Positions 26,940-35,833 are shown, counted from the first letter of the stretch. The stretch is DNA of 61,903 bases from Mucilaginibacter sp. (GCA_025352225.1 JANXTT010000123.1:1-61903); one strand, 5' to 3'. The notes: a model not told the origin generated them from the letters alone. A program made the numbers and translations.

Positions 26940-28628
26940 TTACTTTTTACGTGAAAAGTAAGCTATTGCTTGTTTGTTAGCGGGATCAAGATCCTTAGCC
27001 TTGGTATAATTATCAGTTGCTTTAGCTGCGTCTTTTTCTTTATACTCAAAATAGGCTCCTAAATAATCGTATGCTTCTGCTAAATTCTTCTTGGTTTTAT
27101 CATCCGGAGTACCAGCGGCCAAAAGATCAATATATTTTTGATAGTAAGGTTTAGCTAACCCTTTTATGTTATTACGATCGCCTTCCTTATAATCGTTGGC
27201 GCGAGCGCGGTAAAGATATGCATCGGCAAAAGGCTTTGCAGCGGTTTTGGCAATAACATAGCCAAATGCAGTATCGGCTTTTGTTAACAAAGCTGTATCT
27301 GGTTTTATATTTTTGTTTTTATCTGCTGCAAAATACTGATCCTGAAACGCATAAAAATAGCTTAAGCCTTCACGATAATAGTCCGTTAATTTTGCTTTTT
27401 TAGACGCCCCAATATATTTTTTATAGTAATCTCCTGCTTCAACATATTTTTGTTTTGAATAAAAGGCAGTTGCTATTTCGCTGTATAGGTCAACTTGGGT
27501 AGTATCGTTTTCTATAGACTTCCGCAGGGTTTGAACACCCAATGAATCGCGACCTGTTTTTAATTGCAAACGGCCCAGGTATAAATAGTCACGGGGGATG
27601 ATTCGTTTTGGATCCGCTTCTTTCATAAATTTGGTAATCGCATCTAATCCTGCCTGATAATTTCCGTTTTCGTAAGCAGAGTAGGCTAAATAGCGATATA
27701 CGCGTAAATTAGACCCTGACAATTTGGCAAGGTTATTGGTTTCTTGTTCCAATCCTTTATAATCACCTGATAAAAGCAAAAAATCAGCATAACGCAGTCT
27801 TGATTCTAATGACCTATCGGTAAGGTCAAGGTATTTTTTGTAATACTCTGTAGCCTCTTTTATTTTTACAGACGCCACTTTCATATCACTTCGGGATATT
27901 AACAGATCTGTTTCTGCTAGTTGGCGATATGCCGGCCCATAGTTAGGGTCTTTTGCCAAAGCTGCCTTAAATTGCTTTGTTGCATCTTCGAAATTATTAG
28001 CCCGCTTCCATAGATCGCCAATATTAACCATTATAGTGGGTGAATTTGGATCCAACCCTACGGCGTCACTATAGCTTAGATAAGCTTGATTGCTATTTAA
28101 TTCGGACCGATAAGCGTCACCAAGAGTTGTCAGTAATTCAGGATCTTTAGCGCCGGATGGCAATGTTTTTCCTTTTTCTAATATTGCAATTGCATCGTTA
28201 GAGCGAACAGGGGCTTCCATGTAAGCTTTTCCAATGTATATATATGGCTTATCATCTTTAGGTGCCAAAGCTAATGCTTTATCAAAATTTGCTTTAGCCG
28301 CGGCCTCGTTTTTGTCAAATCGCTCAACCATACCTAAACCAACATAATTTAATGCTGATTTTGGATTAATGGCTATCCCTTTATTAAATGCAACACGTGC
28401 CGAATCGGGATAGTCCTGACCGGGTTGAAGATATGTTAAACCCAGATAAAAAAAATTTTCATCCTTGGTTGACTGTGTAACAGTCAAATTCTTTAACATA
28501 ATTTTCGCTTTTTGAAATTGCTCAGCGTCAATCGCTTTTTTAGCATCAGCTAAACTTTGGGCAAAAACTGATGATCCTATAAATACCAAACCTAAAGCGG
28601 CTACGGATACTTTACTTTCTATTTTCAT
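26940..28628 (-). CDS. Exported tetratricopeptide-repeat protein
   Basis: A 562-aa protein with a Sec signal peptide (ALGLVFIGSSVFAQS, cleavage near residue 23) and TPR-like helical repeats over most of its length. Examples are NPKSALNYVGLGMVERFDKN, DDKPYIYIGKAYMEAPVRSN, NYGPAYRQLAETDLLISRSD and the C-terminal EAYDYLGAYFEYKEKDAAKA. It has no catalytic motif. It is the last gene of the exbB-exbD-exbD-tonB-membrane protein-PstS-like run, 23 bp after the PstS-like gene, and a terminator follows. Such a periplasmic TPR protein may scaffold an envelope complex; the role is inferred. Confidence 0.88.
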   Translation of the reverse strand: MKIESKVSVAALGLVFIGSSVFAQSLADAKKAIDAEQFQKAKIMLKNLTVTQSTKDENFFYLGLTYLQPGQDYPDSARVAFNKGIAINPKSALNYVGLGMVERFDKNEAAAKANFDKALALAPKDDKPYIYIGKAYMEAPVRSNDAIAILEKGKTLPSGAKDPELLTTLGDAYRSELNSNQAYLSYSDAVGLDPNSPTIMVNIGDLWKRANNFEDATKQFKAALAKDPNYGPAYRQLAETDLLISRSDMKVASVKIKEATEYYKKYLDLTDRSLESRLRYADFLLLSGDYKGLEQETNNLAKLSGSNLRVYRYLAYSAYENGNYQAGLDAITKFMKEADPKRIIPRDYLYLGRLQLKTGRDSLGVQTLRKSIENDTTQVDLYSEIATAFYSKQKYVEAGDYYKKYIGASKKAKLTDYYREGLSYFYAFQDQYFAADKNKNIKPDTALLTKADTAFGYVIAKTAAKPFADAYLYRARANDYKEGDRNNIKGLAKPYYQKYIDLLAAGTPDDKTKKNLAEAYDYLGAYFEYKEKDAAKATDNYTKAKDLDPANKQAIAYFSRKK

Positions 28629-28651
28629 TATTTAAATTATATATTAGGTTA

Positions 28652-29563
28652 TTACTTACTCATAATTACTTCTCGGCCGGGGATAGAATCCGGCAACAGC
28701 CCTGATTTCAATACAATTCTTTGCCCCCGGTCGCTTACCAGGAATGACTCAAAACCTGTGCCTAAACCTAATTTCCCTGTGCAATTTATTATATATAATC
28801 CTCTTATTAAAGGGTATTGTTTTAATCCTAACGTTGTTTGCGATGGTTTAAAATACGTTTCCGCATCCTTTTTAGCATCCTCGTTTTTAATTCCTACAAC
28901 CTTTACCTTATTAACTAAAGCTTCATAATTTTTATCTGGATCGTTTAGCCAGCTAAAACTAATAAAGCCTATAGCTTTGGGGTGTTCGCTTACATATTTG
29001 ATGACCTCAACATTTGTTTTGAGGGCATATATGTTTTTCTGGTCGAATTTACTGTTTCCCGAAAAATCTTTCAAATATCGTACAATACTTGAATTTGGAT
29101 TATCAAACACAATGTTTCTATCTGTTTTAATTTTCCCATTCAGTATTGCTTTCAATTCATTAACTGACGTTGTTGTATCAGTAGACGATTGATTTACAAT
29201 TACAGTTACCGCATCAATAGCAAAACGATTAATATCGGCTGGTAGTGTGCGATTTTTTAATAATTTTACTTCATCTGGTTTTAAATCTCTGGATAATATC
29301 GCTACTCTGATACTGTCATTTAAAAAAAGCCTCAAAGCATCGTTTTCCGATTTATAAACTATTTTTGGATTAGCTTCTTTATTTAGCGCTTTAAATATAT
29401 AAAGTTCTTGGTCTAATATTGGTGCAAAAGATTCATCAGCTACAAACTGCGCGGTCCCTTTTAAATAGCTATCATCGCCAGTATCCTTAACGGATTGGTT
29501 GCAGGCATTAAATATTGTTAAAATGGTAAAGCTTAAAAAGGCAACTTTAAAACTAATCTTCAT
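28652..29563 (-). CDS. PstS-like phosphate-binding-fold lipoprotein
   Basis: A 303-aa lipoprotein with a signal ending FNACNQ (lipobox Cys about residue 21). The body resembles the PstS-type type II solute-binding fold: GTAQFVADESFAPILDQELY, an R-V-A-I-L-S-R-D-L-K-P segment, NRFAIDAVTVIVNQSST, the internal IVRYLKDFSGNSKF (parallel to the phosphate-loop position), IGFISFSWLNDPD, and the C-terminal GLYIINCTGKLGLGTGFESF. No PstA/B/C genes are nearby, so it is not part of a local ABC importer. It overlaps the upstream small membrane gene by 11 bp inside the Ton operon. Whether it binds phosphate is unknown. Confidence 0.82.
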   Translation of the reverse strand: MKISFKVAFLSFTILTIFNACNQSVKDTGDDSYLKGTAQFVADESFAPILDQELYIFKALNKEANPKIVYKSENDALRLFLNDSIRVAILSRDLKPDEVKLLKNRTLPADINRFAIDAVTVIVNQSSTDTTTSVNELKAILNGKIKTDRNIVFDNPNSSIVRYLKDFSGNSKFDQKNIYALKTNVEVIKYVSEHPKAIGFISFSWLNDPDKNYEALVNKVKVVGIKNEDAKKDAETYFKPSQTTLGLKQYPLIRGLYIINCTGKLGLGTGFESFLVSDRGQRIVLKSGLLPDSIPGREVIMSK

Positions 29564-29783
29564 CAGGTTCTTTCTTCAATACTCTGGAAAAACGAATAAT
29601 TGCATATATAATTACAAATGATCCAAAAATGATTCGTTGATAGGAGGGCATATTTAAAGGAATTTTGTTCCAAAAAACAATCATTAACCCAAACACTAAA
29701 AAGCTTAAAAAAGCTAGAGCTCCTAAAATAAGCAGAAACCGCCTTTTGAGCGATTTCTGCTTATAATTATTCTGATCAAACAT
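29553..29783 (-). CDS. Small two-helix membrane protein in the Ton operon
   Basis: I read it from the ATG at 29783 (MFDQNNYKQKSLKRR, 76 aa), which overlaps the last codons of tonB region spacing sensibly. A longer reading from 29834 would lie inside tonB. After a basic cytoplasmic start there are two hydrophobic segments (about residues 15-36 and 47-62) and an acidic tail (KKEPDED). The family is not recognised. Its position between tonB and the PstS-like gene, with an 11-bp overlap to the latter, suggests it acts with one of them. Confidence 0.75.
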   Translation of the reverse strand: MFDQNNYKQKSLKRRFLLILGALAFLSFLVFGLMIVFWNKIPLNMPSYQRIIFGSFVIIYAIIRFSRVLKKEPDED

Positions 29784-29787
29784 GTTA

Positions 29788-30615
29788 TTATTGCTCTGGC
29801 ATAGTAAAGTTAACCGGTATGGTAAATTGTACACGTACAGGTTTTCCGTTCTGGATACCCGGGCTCCATCTTGGGGCCGATTTTAGTACACGTACCGCTT
29901 CGTCACCTAAACCACTACCCGGATCGCGTAGTATTTTAATATCTGTGAAACTTCCATCCTTTTCTACAACAAACTGTAGTGTAACACGGCCTTGCACATT
30001 GTTCTCTCTGGCTAAATTGGGGTATTGTATTTTCTTACCCAAGTAGGCATAAAACTTTTCCATCCCACCAGGAGGGTTCGGATTAATTTCAACAGCAGTA
30101 AATATTGCATTCCCATCACCTTCGGTAACCGCGGCAACATCAGCATTACCTACAGGTTCATCAATTCTAACAGCTTGGTTAGGGTCGCCTTTTTGCTCTT
30201 TCTGCCCTGGGTCAACTACTTCCAATTGCTTTTCAGTAGGCGGATCTTTCTCACGCACCTCGTTATCCGGCTTCACAATCGGAGGCGGAAACTTCACCTG
30301 ATCAACCTTGGGTTTCGGGGGCTCCTTTGGTGGCGGCGGTGGTGGTTTTGTTTGATCAATAGGGGGTGGTGGCATTAATACCACATCGGTTACTTTTACT
30401 TTTTCATCTGCTTTTGGAATAAAGCCTTTAATTTTGTTAATAATGGTTGGTAAAGCCAATACAAATACAAAACCTACTATAGCAAATAAAAGAGCCCTAT
30501 TGGTTGTCCTTGGGTTTTCTTTTCTTAACTCGTAAGCTCCATACGCCTGGTTACGGCCTTTAAAAACAACATTTAGCCATTCCGGATGAAATATATCTAA
30601 TTTTTCTCCAAACAT
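29788..30615 (-). CDS. tonB: TonB energy transducer
   Basis: A 275-aa inner-membrane-anchored protein that spans the periplasm and transmits ExbB/ExbD energy to outer-membrane receptors. It has an N-terminal cytoplasmic stretch (about 1-40), then a membrane segment (ALLFAIVGFVFVLALPTII, about 42-60). A proline/lysine-rich linker follows (PPPPIDQTKPPPPPPKEPPK, about 88-107). The C-terminal TonB domain (about 175-270) contains VQGRVTLQFVVEKDGS, GLGDEAVRVLKSAPRW and PVRVQFTIPVNF. It follows the second exbD by 37 bp. Its C-terminal domain is very close to that of the M56 protein at 53621-55417. Confidence 0.96.
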   Translation of the reverse strand: MFGEKLDIFHPEWLNVVFKGRNQAYGAYELRKENPRTTNRALLFAIVGFVFVLALPTIINKIKGFIPKADEKVKVTDVVLMPPPPIDQTKPPPPPPKEPPKPKVDQVKFPPPIVKPDNEVREKDPPTEKQLEVVDPGQKEQKGDPNQAVRIDEPVGNADVAAVTEGDGNAIFTAVEINPNPPGGMEKFYAYLGKKIQYPNLARENNVQGRVTLQFVVEKDGSFTDIKILRDPGSGLGDEAVRVLKSAPRWSPGIQNGKPVRVQFTIPVNFTMPEQ

Positions 30616-30652
30616 TTTTTGGGCTTTTAATTGGTTTAAAATTGTTTAGTAA

Positions 30653-31186
30653 TTAATATAGATGTTGTTTTTTCAACTCATCTATTTCTGGTTGTGTAAT
30701 ATCAACAATGGCATGAATATCAATTTTTGTAATATTTAATTCGTCCATTGCATCAACCAAGTTACGATAATTCGATTTGTCGCTTGGTTTGATTAAAACA
30801 ATCATTGGCTCTCCACCATGTGATGCTTTAATTTTATCAGAATTCTCTATTAATGCCTTGCGTAACCCATCCTTACCGTAATTATCAACAGTTGGGGCCG
30901 ACTTTCCTGGTTCACCTACAAACCACTCTATTTTATTGTTCGACCCTAAAAGAACAGTCATTGTCCGGGAAGCCGCTACTGGCAATCTCGTGTCTTTCTC
31001 ATCTTTGTCCGGCATTACCAAATCCATAGCTTTAGGCTTTAATAGGGTAGTGGTAAGCATAAAAAAGGTGATGAGTAAAAAAGCCAAATCAACCATTGCG
31101 GTTAAATCAACCCGTGTTGATGCTTTTTTTGACCTAACCTTCCCGCCTTTATGTTTCCCCCCGCCGGAGGTATCTAATTCTGCCAT
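30653..31186 (-). CDS. exbD: ExbD-type biopolymer transport protein (second copy)
   Basis: A 177-aa ExbD/TolR family protein of the proton-driven Ton motor. After a glycine/lysine-rich cytoplasmic start, the single membrane segment contains the essential Asp (VDLTAMVDLAFLLITFFMLT, about residues 26-45). A periplasmic domain follows, ending DELNITKIDIHAIVDIT. It lies 6 bp after the first exbD. Two unlike ExbD proteins in one operon is a common Bacteroidota arrangement. Confidence 0.94.
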   Translation of the reverse strand: MAELDTSGGGKHKGGKVRSKKASTRVDLTAMVDLAFLLITFFMLTTTLLKPKAMDLVMPDKDEKDTRLPVAASRTMTVLLGSNNKIEWFVGEPGKSAPTVDNYGKDGLRKALIENSDKIKASHGGEPMIVLIKPSDKSNYRNLVDAMDELNITKIDIHAIVDITQPEIDELKKQHLY

Positions 31187-31192
31187 AGTTTT

Positions 31193-31804
31193 TTATTTAG
31201 GCGCACTTCTAAGTGCTGTAATTAAACTAAACTTATTTACTTTTTGCTTCTGCAAAATTGCTATTACCCGTTTAATAGTAGGGTATTCTTCCTTACTATC
31301 TCCCTTGATTGTAACACGAAGTGCTTTGCCTGTTAAAGCAAGATCAGCTTTACGTGCTTCACGTATCCAGTTAAACAATTCGTTACTTACAGAATCTGTT
31401 GGGATACCTGTTTGTTTAAAACTTTTGAGTTGCGTTTCATCAGCACTTAAAAAGGTTTTTAACTGGCTCATAGGCACACCCAACGTGGCTGTAGACGCAA
31501 AAACGGCTATCTCTTGTGGTGTAAAGGTGATTTTATACAATTTACCCATCTCTTCCAGCATTAATTTGCGGACAGGCACCCCCTCTACTCCAAAAAACAC
31601 TTCGCCCTTACCAATGGTAATAGTTGCAATATTATCTTCTGGCAAAACAACAGTTTTGCTAAACGATGGAATATCAACCGGAACCGGATCGTCGGCTTTA
31701 AATTTAGATGTCATGATGAAAAAGGTAAGCAAAAGGAACGCCACATCACACATGGCGGTCATATCCGTTGCTGTACTTTTTCGTGCTATTTTAACTCTGG
31801 GCAT
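31193..31804 (-). CDS. exbD: ExbD-type biopolymer transport protein (first copy)
   Basis: A 203-aa ExbD/TolR protein with the membrane segment TDMTAMCDVAFLLLTFFIMT (about 13-32) bearing the essential Asp. The periplasmic part is larger, with AVFASTATLGVPMSQLKTFL and a C-terminal TIKRVIAILQKQKVNKFSLI. It is encoded between exbB and the second exbD. The difference in periplasmic length suggests the two ExbD copies form a heterodimer, which is an inference. Confidence 0.94.
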   Translation of the reverse strand: MPRVKIARKSTATDMTAMCDVAFLLLTFFIMTSKFKADDPVPVDIPSFSKTVVLPEDNIATITIGKGEVFFGVEGVPVRKLMLEEMGKLYKITFTPQEIAVFASTATLGVPMSQLKTFLSADETQLKSFKQTGIPTDSVSNELFNWIREARKADLALTGKALRVTIKGDSKEEYPTIKRVIAILQKQKVNKFSLITALRSAPK

Positions 31805-31888
31805 ATCTTACTGTTGAATGTTAGTATAAAACGATTGACTAAATAGACTTAGCATATCAAATGCTAAACTTTCACACTCATCTTACCA

Positions 31889-32725
31889 CTAAACTCTGGC
31901 AGATGATTTATGTGAAGCCGCAAAAGTTTGTACAATACTAAAACCAGTTTCGTCAATAGCGTAAGTTAACTTATCAATTTTAGATGTAAAGATGTTGTAC
32001 ATGATGATTGATATAGCCGAAGTACTGATACCCAAGGCAGTATTGATCAAAGCTTCAGAAATGTGTGAAGAAAGTTCGGACGCGTTTGGCGCTCCTGCCG
32101 CTCCCATTGTACGGAAGGCTCCGATCATCCCAAACACTGTTCCTAACAACCCCATTAATGTACCAATTGATACTAATGTAGCTATGATTGTTAAATTTTG
32201 CTCTAACATCGGCATTTCTAACGAGGTTGCTTCTTCAATGTCTTTTTGAATAGCTAACGCTTTTTGATCAACATCCAGATTTGGCTCATTTTCCATTTCA
32301 CGGTATTTTTTCAAGCCAGATTTAACCACGTTAGCTACAGAGCCTTTTTGTTTATCGCACTCGGCCGCTGCCGCGTCAATATTACCAACATTTAAAAAGC
32401 TGGTAACTTTTCTAACAAAAGAATCTACACTACCTGTGCCAGATGCTTTACCAATAACAACAAACCTTTCTATTGAAAAAGTTATTACCATTAATAATAA
32501 ACTCAAGATGATTGGTACAATGTACCCTCCCTTGTGAACTAGTCCAAAAACATCCGATGCTTCGTTATTTGAATCACCTCCTTTATAGTGACTTCCATCA
32601 CCAAGGACAAATACAAATATTAATATCGCGACGACGATACAAATGGGTATTGCCAAAGATGAAAACATGCCCGATGCGCTTGAGCTTTCTTTTTTAACTG
32701 TAGTAGGTGTTGGTGCGTTTGCCAT
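31889..32725 (-). CDS. exbB: ExbB/TolQ/MotA-type proton channel
   Basis: A 278-aa inner-membrane protein, the proton channel partner of ExbD. Three membrane regions are visible: about 20-43, about 67-90 (GGYIVPIILSLLLMVITFSI) and the signature pair ATLVSIGTLMGLLGTVFGMI (about 185-204) with SEALINTALGISTSAISIIM (about 227-246). These carry the conserved Thr and Gly residues of the channel. An extra N-terminal helix before the core is common in Bacteroidota ExbB. It is the first gene of the Ton operon, with a -7 box about 70 bp upstream. Confidence 0.95.
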   Translation of the reverse strand: MANAPTPTTVKKESSSASGMFSSLAIPICIVVAILIFVFVLGDGSHYKGGDSNNEASDVFGLVHKGGYIVPIILSLLLMVITFSIERFVVIGKASGTGSVDSFVRKVTSFLNVGNIDAAAAECDKQKGSVANVVKSGLKKYREMENEPNLDVDQKALAIQKDIEEATSLEMPMLEQNLTIIATLVSIGTLMGLLGTVFGMIGAFRTMGAAGAPNASELSSHISEALINTALGISTSAISIIMYNIFTSKIDKLTYAIDETGFSIVQTFAASHKSSARV

Positions 32726-32791
32726 TACTTTAAATTTTTAGTTTTTAGTTTTATAATGTAAGTTAATAATGTGCTGATTATTTGAGAGTAA

Positions 32792-32799
32792 CAAATCTA
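32792..32799 (-). promoter_or_regulatory. -7 box of the Ton operon
   Basis: On the minus strand TAGATTTG matches TAnnTTTG, giving a predicted start near 32788 and a leader of about 62 nt. It is overlapped by a dyad, AATCTAT-N7-ATAGATT (plus 32794-32814), which might be an operator for iron- or stress-responsive control or just AT-rich coincidence. Confidence 0.4.
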
Positions 32800-32884
32800 T
32801 AATATTAATAGATTAAAAAAACCTTTTTTATTTTTCTTTATAATAAATTAACATTAGGCGTATTTGTTTTAATTGGTGCTATAA

Positions 32885-32913
32885 AAACGCAATTATTGTA
32901 AAAAATTGCGTTT
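32885..32913 (-). terminator. Terminator after the lipid kinase/SUI1 pair
   Basis: AAACGCAATT and AATTGCGTTT form a 10-bp perfect stem with a 9-nt loop. Read on the minus strand, the second arm ends GCGTTTTTATAG, giving the T-tract of an intrinsic terminator 128 bases after the SUI1 stop. Confidence 0.65.
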
Positions 32914-33040
32914 ATCAACTCTTTTTTTTACAATACAAATCATTTTTTTTTAAAACCACAAGTTACACCTAAAAAAAAACTGTAACTAAGCCAATACAAA
33001 GCCACAATGTTAATATACTACAATATATTGTTAAAATACA

Positions 33041-33382
33041 CTATCCCCCGGCTTTTTTAACTTTATATCCATCAGCTAGTAATAAAGCTAGTATTTTATC
33101 TCTAAAATCACCTTGTATTAATATTTCGCCGTATTTAACAGAGCCACCCACGCCACATTTTGACTTTAAATTTTTTCCTATTGATTCCAAATCTTCCTCT
33201 TTGCCTATAAAGTCGGCAATTCGTGTTACAACTTTTCCACCGCCCTTACGGTCGAGGTATATTTTAAGGTTTTGCTGTTGCGGAGGAATTGTTGATACCG
33301 CGCCATTTGATTCAAATTGATATTGAAAAGCCTGATCTGTTGAGTACATGATGCCAGAAATGTTTTTATCTTTTTTTGCCAT
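33041..33382 (-). CDS. SUI1/eIF1-like translation factor (YciH family)
   Basis: A 113-aa protein from the ATG at 33382; the longer reading from 33418 runs back into the lipid kinase gene. The C-terminal 75 residues fit the SUI1 fold: [40 protein letters not shown] and [20 protein letters not shown]. The bacterial homologue YciH is proposed to affect translation initiation fidelity. The stop codon of the upstream lipid kinase at 33387 lies five bases before this start, implying a two-gene operon. Function in Bacteroidota is not established. Confidence 0.88.
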   Translation of the reverse strand: MAKKDKNISGIMYSTDQAFQYQFESNGAVSTIPPQQQNLKIYLDRKGGGKVVTRIADFIGKEEDLESIGKNLKSKCGVGGSVKYGEILIQGDFRDKILALLLADGYKVKKAGG

Positions 33383-33386
33383 AACG

Positions 33387-34274
33387 CTATCCCTTATATT
33401 TACTGCCCACAATAACATTTAATGAGTTCGGAATCACCTTTATCTCGGCATCACAACCAATTATTTGAGGTTCGCCATCTAAATGCACAGGGCCGGGCCC
33501 TGCTCGTTTTACTTTTATATTTCTGCCACGTATAATTTCTACGTATCCCGATGTTTCTGAGGTTTTAGTTAGCATGCGCAAACCCATTTCAAAAAGCCTG
33601 TAAACAGGGAATGGTTTTATAACGCATACATCTATCAAACCATCGTGTAAAGATGCATTTGGTGATATATGTGCATTGTTGCCATATTGTGATGAATTGG
33701 CAAAGCTTACCATAAAAGCTTCCCTATTATACAATTTTCCATCAATTTCTATCTGATACTTTTGGGGGATATAATTAGATATTTCCTGAATGGACGACTT
33801 TATGTATTGTTTAAACCCACGATTTTTATTGTGCGAAAAAACTTCACTAATATGGGCGTCAAAGCCCATGCCGGCCATATTAAAAAACCATTGTTCATTT
33901 ATTGTAGCGGCATCTATTGATTGTATCTGGCCGGTATTTAAATTTTCAATAGCCTTAATTGTGTCTAAAGGGATATTTAAAAACCTTGCCAATCCGTTTC
34001 CAGACCCAAATGGAATTATGCCCAAAGTTTTATCGGTACCGGCAATTACTGATGCGGCTTCATTAACCGTTCCATCTCCGCCTACAGCTATTATTACATC
34101 AATTTTTTCAATAGCTTCTGCTGTGATTTTTGATATATGTAAGTCTGTGGTACTATATTTAATTTCGTAATCAAATAACTCTTTGTTCAGGTGTTTATGT
34201 ATAAGGCCGGGAACCCGATCTTTCCTTTTCCCGCCCGAAACGGGGTTAATGATAAATAATGCTTTTTTTTTCAA
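33387..34274 (-). CDS. Diacylglycerol/lipid kinase family protein (YegS-like)
   Basis: A 295-aa kinase with the DAGK catalytic signature. The N-terminal [20 protein letters not shown] is followed by [20 protein letters not shown] (here [20 protein letters not shown], about residues 57-76) and [20 protein letters not shown] (about 83-102). The C-terminal beta domain ends [11 protein letters not shown]. It probably phosphorylates a membrane lipid such as a sphingoid base or diacylglycerol; Bacteroidota make sphingolipids, but the substrate is not shown here. The start appears to be TTG at 34274, because TGA and TAG lie immediately upstream in frame. A -7 box (plus-strand caaaagta, 34296-34303) gives a leader of about 18 nt. 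Confidence 0.9.
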   Translation of the reverse strand: MKKKALFIINPVSGGKRKDRVPGLIHKHLNKELFDYEIKYSTTDLHISKITAEAIEKIDVIIAVGGDGTVNEAASVIAGTDKTLGIIPFGSGNGLARFLNIPLDTIKAIENLNTGQIQSIDAATINEQWFFNMAGMGFDAHISEVFSHNKNRGFKQYIKSSIQEISNYIPQKYQIEIDGKLYNREAFMVSFANSSQYGNNAHISPNASLHDGLIDVCVIKPFPVYRLFEMGLRMLTKTSETSGYVEIIRGRNIKVKRAGPGPVHLDGEPQIIGCDAEIKVIPNSLNVIVGSKYKG

Positions 34275-34304
34275 CTATCAATGCTTTCGGCGAATCAAAA
34301 GTAG

Positions 34305-34335
34305 TTGTATTTTCTGCTTTTAAAAAATAGTTTTA
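34305..34335 (+). promoter_or_regulatory. Predicted metK promoter
   Basis: TTG at 34305-34307 is followed by 20 nt and TAGTTTTA at 34328-34335, close to the Bacteroidota TTG-N19-20-TAnnTTTG consensus with an A in the last position. Transcription would start near 34339, just before the riboswitch-like element at 34352, as expected for a leader that begins with its aptamer. The divergent kinase promoter overlaps this region. Confidence 0.5.
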
Positions 34336-34351
34336 CCTTAGCTGCCTGAAA

Positions 34352-34417
34352 GTGGACTGATTTGGATTGATCTGTTACATACAGGCAGGATTGCAACCAC
34401 ATAAAAAAGTGCTAAAA
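34352..34417 (+). promoter_or_regulatory. SAM-II-like riboswitch in the metK leader
   Basis: The element reads GTGGACTGATTTGG, then an inserted hairpin, then GGATTGCAACCAC, an A-rich linker and AGTGCTAAAA. It follows the SAM-II layout: P1 stem (GTGG at 34352-34355 with CCAC at 34397-34400), a loop beginning with TGATTTG, the conserved ATTGCAA before the P1 closing strand, a short A-rich linker, and a terminal GCTAAA pseudoknot strand (34411-34416). The extra hairpin CTGT-tacat-ACAG at 34372-34384 resembles the long-loop variant known from Bacteroidota. Its location 75 nt before metK, which makes SAM, supports feedback control by SAM. No intrinsic terminator follows, so control of translation start is more likely. 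Confidence 0.75.
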
Positions 34418-34491
34418 TACCTCTTCCTTTTTACCGCTCCATACTTTCAAAAGTTATTTTCTTGCATATAATAGGAATAAAAATAAACTCC

Positions 34492-35742
34492 ATGTCGTAT
34501 CTATTTACCTCAGAATCAGTATCAGAAGGGCACCCGGATAAGGTTGCCGATCAAATATCCGATGCATTGATTGATAATTTTTTGGCTTTCGATCCCGAAT
34601 CAAAAGTGGCTTGTGAAACTCTGGTTACTACCGGACAGGTGATTCTGGCCGGCGAAGTAAAATCGAAAACATACCTGGACGTACAAAAAATTGCCCGGGA
34701 TGTAATTAACAAAATTGGTTACACCAAAGCAGAATATATGTTTGATGGTAGTTCGTGCGGAGTACTATCAGCAATACATGAGCAATCACCAGATATTAAC
34801 CAAGGGGTTGATCGTAAAGAAAAACAAGAACAAGGTGCTGGCGACCAGGGAATGATGTTTGGATACGCTACCATTGAAACCGATAACTATATGCCTTTGG
34901 CTCTGGATATTGCCCATGCCATATTAATTACACTTGCCGAACTGCGCCGCGAAAATACTGAAGTTAAATACCTTCGCCCTGATGCTAAATCGCAGGTTAC
35001 ACTGGAATATGATGACAACAATCAACCCGTACGTATTGATGCCATTGTAGTTTCAACCCAACATGATGACTTTGCCGAAGAGCAAAAAATGCTGGAGCAA
35101 ATCCGGAAAGATATTATTGGTATACTTATACCAAGGGTAAAAAGCAAATACCCTAAATATGGCCACTTCTTTAACGATGATATTAAATATCATATTAACC
35201 CAACTGGTAAATTTGTTATTGGTGGCCCCCATGGAGATACCGGTTTAACAGGCCGTAAAATTATTGTTGATACTTATGGCGGTAAGGGCGCGCATGGTGG
35301 GGGGGCTTTCTCTGGTAAGGACCCATCAAAGGTTGATCGCTCTGCAGCTTATGCTACGCGCCATATTGCTAAAAATCTGGTAGCAGCCGGTGTATGCGAC
35401 GAAGTATTGGTGCAGGTATCATATGCCATTGGTGTGGCCCAGCCGATGGGTATTTTTGTTAGTACCTACGGAACCGCTAAGGTTAAATTAACCGATGGCG
35501 AGATTGCAAAAAAGGTTGAAACCTTATTTGACATGACCCCTTACGCTATTGAAACCCGATTCAAATTACGCAACCCTATATATTCGGAAACAGCCGCTTA
35601 TGGCCATTTTGGCAAACCACCTCAATTGGTAACCAAAACGTTTTCTTTGCCCGACGGTACTACAAAAACTTTTGAAGTTGAATTGTTTACCTGGGAAAAG
35701 CTTGATTATGTAGACAAAGTAAAAGCAGCATTCGGGCTTTAA
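34492..35742 (+). CDS. metK: S-adenosylmethionine synthetase
   Basis: Forms SAM from methionine and ATP. Read from the ATG at 34492 it is 416 aa. A TTG reading from 34462 adds ten unconserved residues and lies in the leader. Signatures are [20 protein letters not shown] (about 5-24), the ATP loop [12 protein letters not shown] (about 117-128), the [20 protein letters not shown] segment (about 244-263), and the metal-binding [20 protein letters not shown] (about 268-287). It stands alone, behind a SAM-II-like leader and before a clear terminator. Confidence 0.98.
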   Translation: MSYLFTSESVSEGHPDKVADQISDALIDNFLAFDPESKVACETLVTTGQVILAGEVKSKTYLDVQKIARDVINKIGYTKAEYMFDGSSCGVLSAIHEQSPDINQGVDRKEKQEQGAGDQGMMFGYATIETDNYMPLALDIAHAILITLAELRRENTEVKYLRPDAKSQVTLEYDDNNQPVRIDAIVVSTQHDDFAEEQKMLEQIRKDIIGILIPRVKSKYPKYGHFFNDDIKYHINPTGKFVIGGPHGDTGLTGRKIIVDTYGGKGAHGGGAFSGKDPSKVDRSAAYATRHIAKNLVAAGVCDEVLVQVSYAIGVAQPMGIFVSTYGTAKVKLTDGEIAKKVETLFDMTPYAIETRFKLRNPIYSETAAYGHFGKPPQLVTKTFSLPDGTTKTFEVELFTWEKLDYVDKVKAAFGL

Positions 35743-35762
35743 TTTTAAAAACCAAATATTTA

Positions 35763-35787
35763 AAAGCTGCCTTTGGGCGGCTTTTTT
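35763..35787 (+). terminator. Rho-independent terminator of metK
   Basis: AAAGCTGCC and GGCGGCTTT pair over nine positions (one G-T wobble) around a tttg loop, and the right arm continues into a run of six T residues. It begins 20 bases after the metK stop. Confidence 0.85.
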
Positions 35788-35833
35788 AGTTAATGGCTTT
35801 TGAAATAATTAACCAATTGCACAAAACAAATGA

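Larger units (their letters stand above)
32726..33040. other. AT-rich intergenic region between exbB and the SUI1 gene
   Basis: No gene is seen in these 315 bases. It holds the predicted exbB -7 box at 32792-32799 and a terminator hairpin for the upstream lipid-kinase/SUI1 pair at 32885-32913. The remainder is homopolymeric A/T runs. Confidence 0.7.

Noticed and set aside
28652..29563. Component of a high-affinity phosphate ABC importer
   Set aside because: No pstC, pstA, pstB or phoU is nearby; the gene sits in the Ton operon.
34339..34440. SAM-I (S-box) riboswitch in the metK leader
   Set aside because: The GAGGGA and GATGAAACC blocks of SAM-I are missing, whereas the TGATTTG/ATTGCAA/GCTAAA order matches SAM-II.
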